From Agrobacterium cavarae (GTDB lineage Bacteria; Pseudomonadota; Alphaproteobacteria; Rhizobiales; Rhizobiaceae), in assembly GCF_004310285.1 (NCBI RefSeq), contig NZ_SISF01000034.1:201890-265889 (forward strand): a DNA stretch of 64,000 nucleotides, read 5' to 3'. Made by a program: the position numbers and the translations under genes. Position 1 is the first letter of the stretch. Each line of letters begins with the position of its first letter. The notes below the pieces were generated by a model. The model made no database searches, was not told where the DNA came from, and worked only from the letters and a program-made list of their open reading frames with translations. Positions 9,124 to 18,312 of this stretch are shown here, piece by piece.

Positions 9124-9340
9124 TTTTGGCCTAATCGATTTTTATAGGTTGGGCGACGCCTGATGCTGGGCGTCGTCATTGTAATTTCTCACGCTTCGTC
9201 TACAGCGAAGTGGCAATGACCTTTCACGCTTTTCAGAATCGCTTATCCGCCGTCCGGCTCGAAAACGGCTTCACAGTTTTGCCGATGCGCTCTAAGACAA
9301 GCGACTGAAATTCATCTGTTCCAGTCCCAAGGGAGAGACC

Positions 9341-10615
9341 ATGACAGCCATTACCGACATCATCGCACGCGAAATCCTCGATAGCCGTGGCAACCCCACG
9401 GTCGAGGTCGACGTGTACCTCGAAGACGGCTCCTTCGGTCGCGCCGCCGTTCCATCGGGCGCATCCACCGGCGCTCACGAGGCAGTCGAGCTGCGCGATG
9501 GCGGACAGCGCTATGGCGGCAAGGGCGTTGAAAAGGCCGTCGAGGCCGTCAACACCGAGATCTTTGATGCGCTTGGCGGCTTCGATGCCGAAAGCCAGAT
9601 CCACATTGACCAGACGCTGATTGCGCTCGATGGTACGCCGAACAAGTCTCGCCTCGGCGCAAACGCCATCCTCGGCGTGTCGCTCGCCGTTGCCAAGGCC
9701 GCTGCCGAAACGACCGGCCTGCCACTCTATCGTTATGTCGGTGGCCCGAACGCCCACCTGCTGCCCGTTCCGATGATGAACATCATCAATGGCGGCGCGC
9801 ATGCCGACAACCCGATCGACTTCCAGGAATTCATGATCATGCCGGTCGGTGCGGAAAGCATTCGTGACGCGGTGCGCATCGGCGCTGAAATTTTCCATGT
9901 TCTGAAGAAGGAATTGGCAGCGCAGGGCCACAACACCAATGTCGGCGACGAAGGCGGTTTTGCCCCTGGCCTGAAGAGCGCGCCGGAAGCGCTGGACTTC
10001 ATCATGAAGTCGGTTGAAAAGGCCGGTTACAAGCCGGGCGACGACGTCGCTCTTGCTCTCGACTGCGCCTCGACCGAGTTCTTCAAGAACGGCAAATACG
10101 AGATGGAAGGCGAAGGCCGCACGCTCGAGCCGGAAGCCATGGCTGACTACCTCGCGGAACTCGCGGGCAAGTACCCGATCATCTCCATCGAAGACGGCAT
10201 GGCCGAAGACGATTGGGAAGGCTGGAAGTACCTGACCGACAAGATCGGCTCCAAGGTACAGCTGGTCGGCGACGACCTCTTCGTTACCAACTCCGCGCGC
10301 CTGCGCGACGGCATCAAGATGGGCGTTGCCAACTCCATCCTCGTCAAGGTCAACCAGATCGGCTCGCTGACCGAGACGCTCGACGCTGTCGAGACGGCGC
10401 ACAAGGCACGCTACACGGCTGTTATGTCTCACCGTTCGGGTGAAACGGAAGACTCCACGATTGCCGATCTCGCTGTTGCCACCAACTGCGGTCAGATCAA
10501 GACCGGCTCGCTGTCGCGCTCTGACCGTCTGGCGAAGTACAACCAGCTGATCCGTATCGAAGAGATGCTGGGTCCGCAGGCTGCTTACGCTGGCCGCTCC
10601 ATTCTTCGTAGCTGA
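9341..10615 (+). CDS. eno: Enolase
   Basis: A 424-residue phosphopyruvate hydratase that interconverts 2-phosphoglycerate and phosphoenolpyruvate. Clear motifs are EILDSRGNPTVEVD at the N-terminus, SGASTGAHEAVELRDG, IEDGMAEDDWEGW with metal-binding acidic residues, and the signature SHRSGETED. Length is normal for bacteria. The Shine-Dalgarno is GGGAGAG before the ATG. In many bacteria enolase is also a component of the RNase E degradosome; rne is 20 kb away here and no linkage can be inferred. A strong terminator follows. Confidence 0.97.
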   Translation: MTAITDIIAREILDSRGNPTVEVDVYLEDGSFGRAAVPSGASTGAHEAVELRDGGQRYGGKGVEKAVEAVNTEIFDALGGFDAESQIHIDQTLIALDGTPNKSRLGANAILGVSLAVAKAAAETTGLPLYRYVGGPNAHLLPVPMMNIINGGAHADNPIDFQEFMIMPVGAESIRDAVRIGAEIFHVLKKELAAQGHNTNVGDEGGFAPGLKSAPEALDFIMKSVEKAGYKPGDDVALALDCASTEFFKNGKYEMEGEGRTLEPEAMADYLAELAGKYPIISIEDGMAEDDWEGWKYLTDKIGSKVQLVGDDLFVTNSARLRDGIKMGVANSILVKVNQIGSLTETLDAVETAHKARYTAVMSHRSGETEDSTIADLAVATNCGQIKTGSLSRSDRLAKYNQLIRIEEMLGPQAAYAGRSILRS

Positions 10616-10661
10616 TTTGAGTTGTGATGATTTTGGGGCTTTCCATAGGCCCCAATAATAG

Positions 10662-10693
10662 AAAACCCGCCGATGGCCTCGGCGGGTTTTTTT
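10662..10693. terminator. Bidirectional terminator between eno and the HIT gene
   Basis: AAAACCCGCCGA and TCGGCGGGTTTT pair almost perfectly around a short GGCC loop and are followed by T residues on the + strand. The A run on the other side gives a T tail for the leftward HIT operon. Confidence 0.9.
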
Positions 10694-10745
10694 GTGTCAG
10701 CGATATGGCATTTGTTCTCGACGGTCGACGGGTCGAGAGCCTACC

Positions 10746-11180
10746 TTACAGCGCCTGTTTGATCTTCTCTGCGTGGGCCTTCAGCATCTCCACATCCGCC
10801 ACCGCGCCGCTATGGGGTTTCAAAGGCTCTCCGTCCTTGCGCGGTACGATGTGGAAGTGCAGGTGGAAGACCGTCTGGCCAGCGGCGGGCTCGTTGAACT
10901 GCGCTACATAGATGCCATCAGCATCGAAGGCTTCCTTGGCGGCGACGGCGAGCTTCTGGACGATGGGGATCGTTTTTGCCAGCACCTCAGGATCGGCATC
11001 GAGAATATTGCGCGAGCCGGTTTTCGGGATCACCAGCAGGTGACCCGGGGCCTGGGGCATCACGTCCATGAAGGCCAGCGTATGGTCGTCTTCGTAGACT
11101 TTGACGCAGGGGATTTCACCCCGGAGGATTTTTGCGAAGATGTTGTTGTCATCGTAGGCTGTCACGGGCTGCTCCCTCAA
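10746..11180 (-). CDS. HIT-family nucleotide hydrolase/transferase
   Basis: A 144-residue HIT (histidine triad) protein. The catalytic triad is H106-x-H108-x-H110 in VFHLHFHIVP; the N-terminal NIFAKILRGEIPC and the GHLLVIPK segment are also typical. HIT proteins hydrolyse AMP or GMP linked to amines, acyl groups or a second nucleotide; the physiological substrate here is unknown. It lies 6 bp after the GNAT gene and is the last gene of a tightly packed leftward group RidA-GDPD-GNAT-HIT, most likely one operon ending at the terminator at 10662-10693. Confidence 0.9.
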   Translation of the reverse strand: MREQPVTAYDDNNIFAKILRGEIPCVKVYEDDHTLAFMDVMPQAPGHLLVIPKTGSRNILDADPEVLAKTIPIVQKLAVAAKEAFDADGIYVAQFNEPAAGQTVFHLHFHIVPRKDGEPLKPHSGAVADVEMLKAHAEKIKQAL

Positions 11181-11186
11181 AACTCT

Positions 11187-12377
11187 TTAGTCGTCGTCTT
11201 CCTGCCGTTCGCCTTTGCGAAACGGGCTATGGTCTTCAAGATAGTCGTTGATCTGTTCGACTTCGCTTCGTTCCCGCTCCAGATAATCGGCGATGGCGTG
11301 GCGAAGACCGGGATGGGCAATGTAGTGGGCGGAATGAGTGGTCACCGGCGTGTAGCCGCGTGCCAGCTTATGCTCGCCCTGAGCGCCTGCCTCCACGCGC
11401 TTCAAGCCCCTGGAAAGCGCAAAATCGATCGCCTGATGGTAGCAGACTTCGAAATGCAGGAAGGGATGGTCCTCGACGCAGCCCCAGTGGCGGCCGTACA
11501 ATGCGTCACCGCCGATGAAGTTGATGGCGCCAGCAATATATTTACCCTCACGCTTTGCCATCACCAGCAGGATATCGTCTGCCATGCGCTCGCCGATCAG
11601 GGAGTAGAAGGCCCGCGTCAGGTAAGGCTTACCCCATTTGCGACTGCCGGTATCCGTGTAGAAGGTGAAGAACTGATCCCAGATATCTTCGGTCAGATCG
11701 CTGCCGGTCAGCCAGTCGATTTCGATGCCGTTTTCCAGTGCTGAACGCCGTTCTTTCTTCAGGGTCTTGCGCTTGCGCGATGACAGCGCGTCGAGGAAAT
11801 CGCTGTGATCACGATAGCCTTCATTGATGAAATGAAACTGCTGATCGGTGCGATGCAGAAAACCCTCATCCTCCAGGGCTTCAATCTCGTCTTCATTTGC
11901 GAAGGTCACGTGTGCTGAAGAGATGCCAAGCTTCTCTGTCACCTGCTGGAGACCTGAGGCGAGAACCTGCTGAAAGGCCGCAACGTCCAGTCCCGTCGTC
12001 AACAGGCGCGGACCCGTTGCAGGCGTGAAAGGGACCGAGCATTGAAGCTTGGGATAATAGCGGCCGCCTGCGCGTTCGAACGCGTCCGCCCACCCCTGGT
12101 CGAAGACATATTCGCCGCGGCTGTGGTTCTTGAGGTAGCCAGGAACCGCCCCCATCAATCTCCCGTCGCTGCGCTCCAGCAAGAGATGCTGGCCGAGCCA
12201 GCCGGTCTTTGCCGTGGCCGATCCGGACTCTTCCAGGGACGACAGAAAGGCGTGCGAAATGAAAGGATTGTACGGCGTGATCGACGGTAGTCTGGATGCT
12301 CCGGAAAGGCTGTTCCAGCTTTCCGGAGCGATGTCCTTGAAGGACTGTGCAACGCGAATGGTGTATTCGTCGCTCAT
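11187..12377 (-). CDS. GNAT/FemAB-like acyltransferase (COG3146 type)
   Basis: A 396-residue protein of the peptidogalycan-biosynthesis/DUF482 group, a double GNAT-fold family. Visible segments are NPFISHAFLSSLEESG near the N-terminus, SSRKRKTLKKERRSA in the middle, and FIGGDALYGRHWGC followed by FEVCYHQAIDFA, where the acyl-CoA site is expected. The acceptor substrate has not been established for this family. Its start overlaps the end of the GDPD gene by 4 bp (ATGA), so the two are translationally coupled. The product looks cytosolic, with no signal peptide or membrane helix. Confidence 0.82.
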   Translation of the reverse strand: MSDEYTIRVAQSFKDIAPESWNSLSGASRLPSITPYNPFISHAFLSSLEESGSATAKTGWLGQHLLLERSDGRLMGAVPGYLKNHSRGEYVFDQGWADAFERAGGRYYPKLQCSVPFTPATGPRLLTTGLDVAAFQQVLASGLQQVTEKLGISSAHVTFANEDEIEALEDEGFLHRTDQQFHFINEGYRDHSDFLDALSSRKRKTLKKERRSALENGIEIDWLTGSDLTEDIWDQFFTFYTDTGSRKWGKPYLTRAFYSLIGERMADDILLVMAKREGKYIAGAINFIGGDALYGRHWGCVEDHPFLHFEVCYHQAIDFALSRGLKRVEAGAQGEHKLARGYTPVTTHSAHYIAHPGLRHAIADYLERERSEVEQINDYLEDHSPFRKGERQEDDD

Positions 12378-13117
12378 GCGGTGGCTGACTGGTCCTTGCT
12401 GTTGGGGACAAACCCCTCGAACGTTATCTGGTCAGCATATGTATAGGACTTCTCCAAGGCATTTTCATCCCGCACGGTCCAGGTAATCACCGGGACGCCA
12501 AGTTTTCTCTGCGCATCGATGAAGCTGTTGGGCAGGTGACCCCAGAAGTAAGAGATGAAATCGAGGCCGATCTGCATCGCTTCATCGTGTTTGAAGAAAT
12601 CTTCCGGATTGGCACCTTCAGCGGTCAGACCCAACGGCCAGGGAGAGCGTGCCGCCTTCAAATCCTTTAGGAGATGATGATCGAAGCTCATCAGTGCCAC
12701 GTGACCCTGATAGCCCTCCAGCTCTTCCAGAACCGCTTCGGCAAAGCCATCATCGACGCCTTCGCCCTCACGGCCCTTGAGCTCGATAACGAGCGGCACC
12801 TTGCCGGCGCAGAGCTTCAACAGTTGCTTCAGTGTGGGAACGCGATCCTTGGTCTGCCCGATCGACAGCATCCCAAGTTCGGCAGATGTGCGCTCACGCA
12901 CATCGCCCTTGATGCCGGTGAGGCGGGTCATCTCGTCGTCGTGAAAGACCACGGGAACGCTATCGGCCGCCAGCTGCACATCGCATTCGATGGCGTAGCC
13001 GGCTTCGATGGCGCGGGTAAAAGCCGAGAGCGTGTTTTCCCAAACCACCTTATTGAGATCGTGATAGCCACGATGGGCGACGGGTTGGGCCGTCAGCCAG
13101 GATAGTTTCAATGTCAT
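12374..13117 (-). CDS. Glycerophosphodiester phosphodiesterase family protein
   Basis: A 247-residue GDPD-type TIM barrel. The general acid-base pair is visible as H15 in VAHRGYHD and H59 in VVFHDDEMTRLTG, with metal ligands E44 and D46 in IECDVQ. These enzymes cleave deacylated phospholipids to glycerol 3-phosphate and an alcohol. There is no signal peptide, so a cytosolic enzyme is expected. It overlaps its neighbours by 4 bp at both ends: RidA upstream and GNAT downstream. Confidence 0.9.
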   Translation of the reverse strand: MTLKLSWLTAQPVAHRGYHDLNKVVWENTLSAFTRAIEAGYAIECDVQLAADSVPVVFHDDEMTRLTGIKGDVRERTSAELGMLSIGQTKDRVPTLKQLLKLCAGKVPLVIELKGREGEGVDDGFAEAVLEELEGYQGHVALMSFDHHLLKDLKAARSPWPLGLTAEGANPEDFFKHDEAMQIGLDFISYFWGHLPNSFIDAQRKLGVPVITWTVRDENALEKSYTYADQITFEGFVPNSKDQSATA

Positions 13118-13584
13118 GCGTCGATTTCCACGATGGCATCGATTTCGACGGCGGCATTGAACGGAAGCGACGCCATGCCGACGGCGGCACGTGCATGCTT
13201 GCCGGCGTCACCAAGGACATTGGCGATGAGGTTCGACGCACCGTTGATGACGAGGTGCTGCTCGGTGAATTCCGGGACGGAGGCGACGAAGCCGTTGAGC
13301 TTCAATACGCGGCGCACCTTGGAGAGATCGCCGTTCAAGGCTGCCTTGACCTGCGCCAGAATGTTGACGGCGCAAAGCTCGGCCGCCTTTTGCGCGGTTG
13401 CGACATCGACATCGCGACCGACATGGCCCGTCACCGCAATCTTGCCGGATTCCATCGGCAGTTGTCCGGAAATATAAAGCAGATTGCCGCTAATCGTGAA
13501 GGGAACATAGTTGGCAGCAGGGGCTGCTGCGGCGGGAAGAGTGTATCCGAGTTCCTTGAGGCGAGCTTCGATGGCGTCTGACAT
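13114..13584 (-). CDS. RidA/YjgF-family protein
   Basis: A 156-residue member of the RidA superfamily, the longer form with an N-terminal helix (SDAIEARLKELGYTLPAAAAPAANYVPF). The core contains NLLYISGQLPMESG and a C-terminal RAAVGMASLPFNAAVEIDAIVEID. Canonical RidA deaminates reactive enamine/imine intermediates from PLP enzymes; the conserved arginine of RidA appears here in the ARAAVG segment. It is the first gene of the leftward four-gene group, starting 117 bp from the divergent eipB. Confidence 0.87.
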   Translation of the reverse strand: MSDAIEARLKELGYTLPAAAAPAANYVPFTISGNLLYISGQLPMESGKIAVTGHVGRDVDVATAQKAAELCAVNILAQVKAALNGDLSKVRRVLKLNGFVASVPEFTEQHLVINGASNLIANVLGDAGKHARAAVGMASLPFNAAVEIDAIVEIDA

Positions 13585-13701
13585 TTTTCCGTTTCCGCTT
13601 TGGTTGTAAATCTTTCAAAAATCCGGCATTCAGGTCATGATGTCGAAAAGCCGGACGGTTGCTTGTACAGTATGAGCGATGAGTCCAACAGGAGTTATTG
13701 A

Positions 13702-14541
13702 ATGATCGTCAGGAACCTCGCTCTCGTTCTTGCCGCTGGCGTGGGCCTCATGCCGTGCATCGCAAGTGCCGTGCCTGCCAGCGTTCCCAATCTGATCTCC
13801 CATCGCGCCGTCTACGATCTTGAACTCAAGGATGCGTCGGATCGCTCCGGCATTGAGGGCATGACCGGACGCATGGTCTATGAATTCACCGGTTCGTCCT
13901 GCAAGGGTTACAAGACCGACTTCCGTTTCGTCACCCAGATCAATACCGGCGACGCGGTGCGGATGACTGATCAGCAGACCACGACATTCGAAGATGCCGT
14001 CTCGAAGAAATTCACCTTCGAGACCAAATCCTTTACCGACGACAAGCTCGACAAGGAAGTCATTGGCTCGGCCGCAGACGTCGATGGTAAGATGAAGGTG
14101 GATTTGACGAAGCCCGATCCGCGGGAAATCGATCTCGTGCCTGGCGAATTTCCGACCGAGCACATGTATCAGGTCATTGAGAACGCCAAGCTCGGCAAGC
14201 GCATCTTTGAGTCGCGTGTGTTCGATGGTTCGGATGACGGCGATGAGAGCCTGATTACATCGACGCTGGTTGGCAAGCAGCAGGCACCGAAGGATGGCGA
14301 TGCCGAAGCGAGTGTTGCCGGCGATTTCGCCAAGGCACCATTCTGGCCGGTGACCATTGCCTATTACAACGACAAGACCGGGACGGATTCGCTGCCGATC
14401 TATCGCATGTCGTTCAAGCTTTACGAGAATGGAATCACGCGTGATCTGACGATGGATTACGGCGACTTCGTTCTGACAGGCAAGCTTGCGAAGCTCGATG
14501 TTCTCAAGCCTGAGACGTGTGAAGCGCCGCCTGTACGCTGA
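13702..14541 (+). CDS. eipB: Cell envelope integrity protein EipB (DUF1849)
   Basis: A 279-residue periplasmic protein with a signal peptide (MIVRNLALVLAAGVGLMPCIASA). The mature part matches EipB: VPNLISHRAVYDLEL at its start, GMTGRMVYEFTGSSCKGY, LGKRIFESRVFDGSDDG, and a C-terminal ETCEAPP. The two mature cysteines, in SSCKGY and ETCEAP, correspond to the disulfide pair reported for Brucella EipB. EipB is a spiral beta-barrel protein needed for envelope integrity in Brucella. Placing it beside the rpsB-lpxB cluster fits that role. A Shine-Dalgarno AGGAG lies before the ATG. Confidence 0.88.
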   Translation: MIVRNLALVLAAGVGLMPCIASAVPASVPNLISHRAVYDLELKDASDRSGIEGMTGRMVYEFTGSSCKGYKTDFRFVTQINTGDAVRMTDQQTTTFEDAVSKKFTFETKSFTDDKLDKEVIGSAADVDGKMKVDLTKPDPREIDLVPGEFPTEHMYQVIENAKLGKRIFESRVFDGSDDGDESLITSTLVGKQQAPKDGDAEASVAGDFAKAPFWPVTIAYYNDKTGTDSLPIYRMSFKLYENGITRDLTMDYGDFVLTGKLAKLDVLKPETCEAPPVR

Positions 14542-14731
14542 AATGTGACGATACTAGCGTTTTTTGATGCCGCGTGCTTGCAATTTGGCGAAGGCCGCTG
14601 TATGCGGCACACCATTCCACACGCGAAGCTTGGGGTGTTCCGGGAGAAATCCGGTTCATTCCGCCCGGTGGTACCGGTCAAACGGTGCTGTTCGCTTCGC
14701 GGGGGTTCAACCGGAAAAGGAGTAACAAGGC

Positions 14732-15499
14732 ATGGCATTGCCCGATTTTTCTATGCGCCAGCTTCTGGAAGCTGGTGTTCACTTCGGCCACCAGACACAT
14801 CGCTGGAACCCGAAGATGAAGCCGTACATTTTCGGCGATCGTAACAACATCCACATCATCGACCTGGCTCAGACCGTTCCGATGCTGTCGCGCGCGCTTC
14901 AGGTCGTTTCCGACACCGTTGCTCGTGGTGGCCGCGTTCTGTTCGTTGGTACGAAGCGTCAGGCTTCCGAAATCATCGCAGACAGCGCAAAGCGCTCCGC
15001 TCAGTACTACGTCAACTCGCGTTGGCTCGGCGGCATGATGACCAACTGGAAGACGATTTCGAACTCGATCCAGCGTCTTCGCAAGGTCGACGAAATCCTG
15101 AACTCGGATGCTTCCGGCTACTCCAAGAAGGAGCGTCTGAACCTTGAGCGCGAACGCGAGAAGCTTGAAAAGGCTCTCGGCGGTATCCGCGATATGGGTG
15201 GCGTTCCGGACCTGATGTTCATCATCGACACCAACAAGGAAAAGATCGCGATCGAAGAAGCTAAGCGTCTTGGCATTCCGGTTGTCGCCATCATCGACTC
15301 CAACTGCGATCCGGACCATATCGATTTCCCGATCCCGGGTAACGACGACGCTTCGCGCGCCATTTCGCTTTACTGCGATCTGATTGCCCGCGCTGCCATC
15401 GACGGTATCGCACGTCAGCAGGGCGCTTCCGGCCGTGACCTCGGCGCTTCTGAAGAAGCTCCGATCGAGCCTGCTCTCGAAGACGAAGCCAACGCCTGA
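14732..15499 (+). CDS. rpsB: 30S ribosomal protein S2
   Basis: A 255-residue S2 protein with the signatures MRQLLEAGVHFGHQTHRWNP at the N-terminus and IAIEEAKRLGIPVVAIIDSN followed by NCDPDHIDFPIPGND. A strong AAAAGGAG precedes the ATG by 7 bases. Its 190-bp upstream region has no gene and must hold the promoter and leader. It starts the conserved rpsB-tsf-pyrH-frr order, although a 269-bp structured spacer separates it from tsf. Confidence 0.97.
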   Translation: MALPDFSMRQLLEAGVHFGHQTHRWNPKMKPYIFGDRNNIHIIDLAQTVPMLSRALQVVSDTVARGGRVLFVGTKRQASEIIADSAKRSAQYYVNSRWLGGMMTNWKTISNSIQRLRKVDEILNSDASGYSKKERLNLEREREKLEKALGGIRDMGGVPDLMFIIDTNKEKIAIEEAKRLGIPVVAIIDSNCDPDHIDFPIPGNDDASRAISLYCDLIARAAIDGIARQQGASGRDLGASEEAPIEPALEDEANA

Positions 15500-15511
15500 T
15501 ATTGGCCTTTC

Positions 15512-15585
15512 GGCGGCGCCATCGCGCCGCCTTTTCCATCAGGATAAGACAAGGCCGTTCTGGACTGCACGTTCGACGGCCTTGT
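15512..15585 (+). terminator. Two hairpins in the rpsB-tsf spacer
   Basis: GGCGGCGC (15512-15519) and GCGCCGCC (15524-15531) form a perfect 8-bp stem with a CATC loop and a TTTTCC tail, a good intrinsic terminator 12 bp after rpsB. A second perfect 10-bp stem, ACAAGGCCGT (15549-15558) with ACGGCCTTGT (15576-15585), has a 17-base loop and no T tail. Confidence 0.7.
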
Positions 15586-15768
15586 TCGTTTCAAGCCGCA
15601 GCACCCCGTCGATCCAGCGATCGGCGCCAACGGGAACAGCGGCTGGTTTCTCAAGTTTCGTGGCGGCTGTTTCATCAGCCTGTCACAGTTCCGGGTACAT
15701 TCGTTCCCACAATCCGATTTCGGCCTGGCAAGACTGCCGTGACCGACCGAACCGACAAGAGGCACACA

Positions 15769-16695
15769 ATGAGCGAAATCACCGCCGCAATGGTAAAGGA
15801 ACTGCGCGAAAAGTCTGGCGCAGGCATGATGGATTGCAAAAAGGCGCTGGCTGAAACCAACGGCGACATGGAAGCGGCAATCGACTGGCTGCGCGCCAAG
15901 GGTATCGCCAAGGCTGACAAGAAGTCGGGCCGTACCGCTGCTGAAGGTCTCATCGGTATCGCGTCTGCCGGCCACAAGGCTGTCGTCGTCGAAATCAACT
16001 CCGAAACCGACTTCGTTGCCCGTAACGACGCCTTCCAGGACATCGTCCGTGGCGTTGCTTCCGTTGCGCTGACGACCAATGGTTCTGTCGACGCGATCGC
16101 TGCTGCCACCTATCCGGCAACCGGCAAGTCGGTTGCCGACACCATCAAGGACGCGATCGCTACGATCGGTGAAAACATGGCTCTGCGTCGCGCAGCTCTG
16201 CTCGAAGTCGAGCACGGCGTTGTTGCGACCTACGTCCACAACGCAGCTGGCGACGGCATCGGCAAGCTCGGTGTTCTGGTGGCCCTGAAGTCTGTAGGCG
16301 ACAAGGCCGTTCTGACCTCGATCGGTCGCCAGGTTGCCATGCACGTTGCTGCGACCAACCCGCTTGCTATCCGCGCCGAAGAAGTCGACGCTGCTGTTGC
16401 AGAACGCGAACGCAACGTCTTCATCGAACAGGCTCGCGAATCCGGCAAGCCGGAAGCCATCATCGAAAAGATGGTTGATGGCCGCATGCGCAAGTTCTTC
16501 GAAGAAGTTGCTCTTCTGTCCCAGGCTTTCGTTATCAACCCAGACCTGACGGTTGAGGCTGCTATCAAGGAAGCCGAAAAGGAAGCCGGCGCCAAGATCG
16601 AAGTTGTCGGTATGGCTCGCCTGCTTCTCGGCGAAGGCATCGAGAAGGAAGAAAGCGATTTCGCTGCAGAAGTTGCAGCTGTCGCAAAGGGCTGA
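15769..16695 (+). CDS. tsf: Elongation factor Ts
   Basis: A 308-residue nucleotide-exchange factor for EF-Tu. The N-terminal UBA-like domain begins MSEITAAMVKELREKSGAGM and contains MDCKKALAE; the EF-Tu contact TDFVARN follows. The start is set at 15769 because it gives the conserved N-terminus; the frame stays open 89 codons upstream, but that part crosses the hairpins and has no family similarity. The local Shine-Dalgarno (AGAGG) is weak. pyrH follows after 200 bp. Confidence 0.96.
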   Translation: MSEITAAMVKELREKSGAGMMDCKKALAETNGDMEAAIDWLRAKGIAKADKKSGRTAAEGLIGIASAGHKAVVVEINSETDFVARNDAFQDIVRGVASVALTTNGSVDAIAAATYPATGKSVADTIKDAIATIGENMALRRAALLEVEHGVVATYVHNAAGDGIGKLGVLVALKSVGDKAVLTSIGRQVAMHVAATNPLAIRAEEVDAAVAERERNVFIEQARESGKPEAIIEKMVDGRMRKFFEEVALLSQAFVINPDLTVEAAIKEAEKEAGAKIEVVGMARLLLGEGIEKEESDFAAEVAAVAKG

Positions 16696-16895
16696 TCCCT
16701 TTACCCAAATATTGGAAAACTCCGGGGCATCGCGTGACAACGCGGTGCCCTTCGTGTATCCGCGTTCCGGTTACAATTCGCGTTGCCCGGAAAAAGTTTG
16801 CAGATGTTCTTGCAGCTCCGGACTTTTTATGTTTCGCCTGCCATTGCTGCAAAGCCGATCCCGGATCTTTGCGCGACCTGCTTAAAGGAGTCATG

Positions 16896-17618
16896 ATGTC
16901 TTCCAAGCCGCTCTATAAACGTGTTCTGCTCAAGGCGTCCGGCGAAGCCCTCATGGGCGATCAGGGGTTCGGCATCGATGTGGCTGTCGCTGACCGTATC
17001 GCCTCCGATATTGCCGAAGCGCGGGCCATGGGCGTCGAAGTTGGTGTCGTTGTCGGCGGCGGGAATATCTTCCGCGGTGTGGCCGTTGCTTCCAAGGGCG
17101 GCGATCGCGTGACCGGCGACCACATGGGCATGCTGGCGACCGTCATCAATGCGCTGGCGCTTGCAACCTCTCTGCGCAAGCTGCAGATCGATACGGTTGT
17201 GCTCTCTGCCATCGCCATGCCGGAAATCTGTGAGAGCTTCTCGCAGCGCGCTGCCATCCATCATCTGTCGCAGGGCAGGGTGGTGATCTTCGCTGGTGGT
17301 ACCGGCAACCCGTTCTTCACCACCGATTCCGCCGCAGCCCTTCGCGCCGCCGAAATGGGTGCGGAAGCCATTTTCAAGGGAACGCAGGTCGATGGCATCT
17401 ATTCGGCCGATCCGAAGAAGGATCCGACCGCAACCCGCTTCGACGAATTGACCCATTCCGAAGTCCTGGCCAAGGGGCTTGCCGTGATGGACGTGGCAGC
17501 GGTTGCGCTTGCGCGCGAAAACCACATTCCGATCATCGTGTTCTCGATCCATGAGAAGGACGGATTCGCCCAAATATTGACGGGCGGCGGTCTCAAGACC
17601 ATCGTGCACGACGCATAA
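16896..17618 (+). CDS. pyrH: Uridylate kinase
   Basis: A 240-residue UMP kinase of the amino-acid-kinase fold, which makes UDP for pyrimidine nucleotides and UDP-sugars. Motifs: YKRVLLKASGEALMG at the N-terminus, VVVGGGNIFRG, GDHMGMLATVINALAL, and GGTGNPFFTTDSAAALRA. AAGGAG is followed by two ATGs; the second (16896, 5-base spacing) is preferred over the first (2-base spacing). It is followed by frr after 70 bp. Confidence 0.96.
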   Translation: MSSKPLYKRVLLKASGEALMGDQGFGIDVAVADRIASDIAEARAMGVEVGVVVGGGNIFRGVAVASKGGDRVTGDHMGMLATVINALALATSLRKLQIDTVVLSAIAMPEICESFSQRAAIHHLSQGRVVIFAGGTGNPFFTTDSAAALRAAEMGAEAIFKGTQVDGIYSADPKKDPTATRFDELTHSEVLAKGLAVMDVAAVALARENHIPIIVFSIHEKDGFAQILTGGGLKTIVHDA

Positions 17619-17688
17619 TCACCGGCGGCTCGAAAGGCGCCGGTCAAGATAATGGGCCGCCAAGGCCAGAACGAAATGGAGTATCAAG

Positions 17689-18246
17689 ATGAGTGGTGTT
17701 GACCTCAATGACATCAAGCGCCGCATGGACGGTGCCATCAACGCGTTCAAGAGCGACATTGCATCGCTGCGGACCGGACGCGCCTCTGCCAACATTCTCG
17801 ATCCCGTCACGGTCGACGCCTATGGTTCTCGCGTGCCGCTTTCGCAGGTTGCCAACATCACCGTTCCCGAGCCGCGCATGCTTGGTGTGAACATCTGGGA
17901 CAAGTCCATGGTGGGCGCTGTGGACCGCGCTATTCGCGAGTCCAATCTCGGCCTCAACCCGATCGTGGATGGCCAGAACCTGCGTATTCCACTGCCTGAG
18001 CTTAACGAGGAGCGCCGAAAGTCGCTCGTCAAGGTTGCTCACGATTACGCCGAAAAGTCCAAGGTTGCCATTCGCCATGTTCGTCGTGACGGTATGGAAG
18101 GCCTAAAAAAGGCCGAAAAGGACGGTGACATCGGTCAGGATGAAAGCCGTGGGAAGTCTGACAAAGTTCAGAAGATGACGGACGACACGATTTCTGAAAT
18201 TGATCGCTTGCTCGCTGAGAAAGAAAAGGAAATCATGCAGGTATAA
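17689..18246 (+). CDS. frr: Ribosome recycling factor
   Basis: A 185-residue factor that releases ribosomes from mRNA after termination, together with EF-G. The tRNA-mimic helices contain LRTGRASANILDPVTVDAYG, the hinge region VPEPRMLGVNIWDK, and RRKSLVKVAHDYAE with RDGMEGLKKAEKDG. Length matches the family. The downstream gene uppS begins 66 bp later. Confidence 0.97.
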   Translation: MSGVDLNDIKRRMDGAINAFKSDIASLRTGRASANILDPVTVDAYGSRVPLSQVANITVPEPRMLGVNIWDKSMVGAVDRAIRESNLGLNPIVDGQNLRIPLPELNEERRKSLVKVAHDYAEKSKVAIRHVRRDGMEGLKKAEKDGDIGQDESRGKSDKVQKMTDDTISEIDRLLAEKEKEIMQV

Positions 18247-18312
18247 TTGGCGTATCGCCAAGCCTCGCATTGATTTAGCTTGTTGAACTCCGCACTGCCT
18301 GAATGGATTGAG

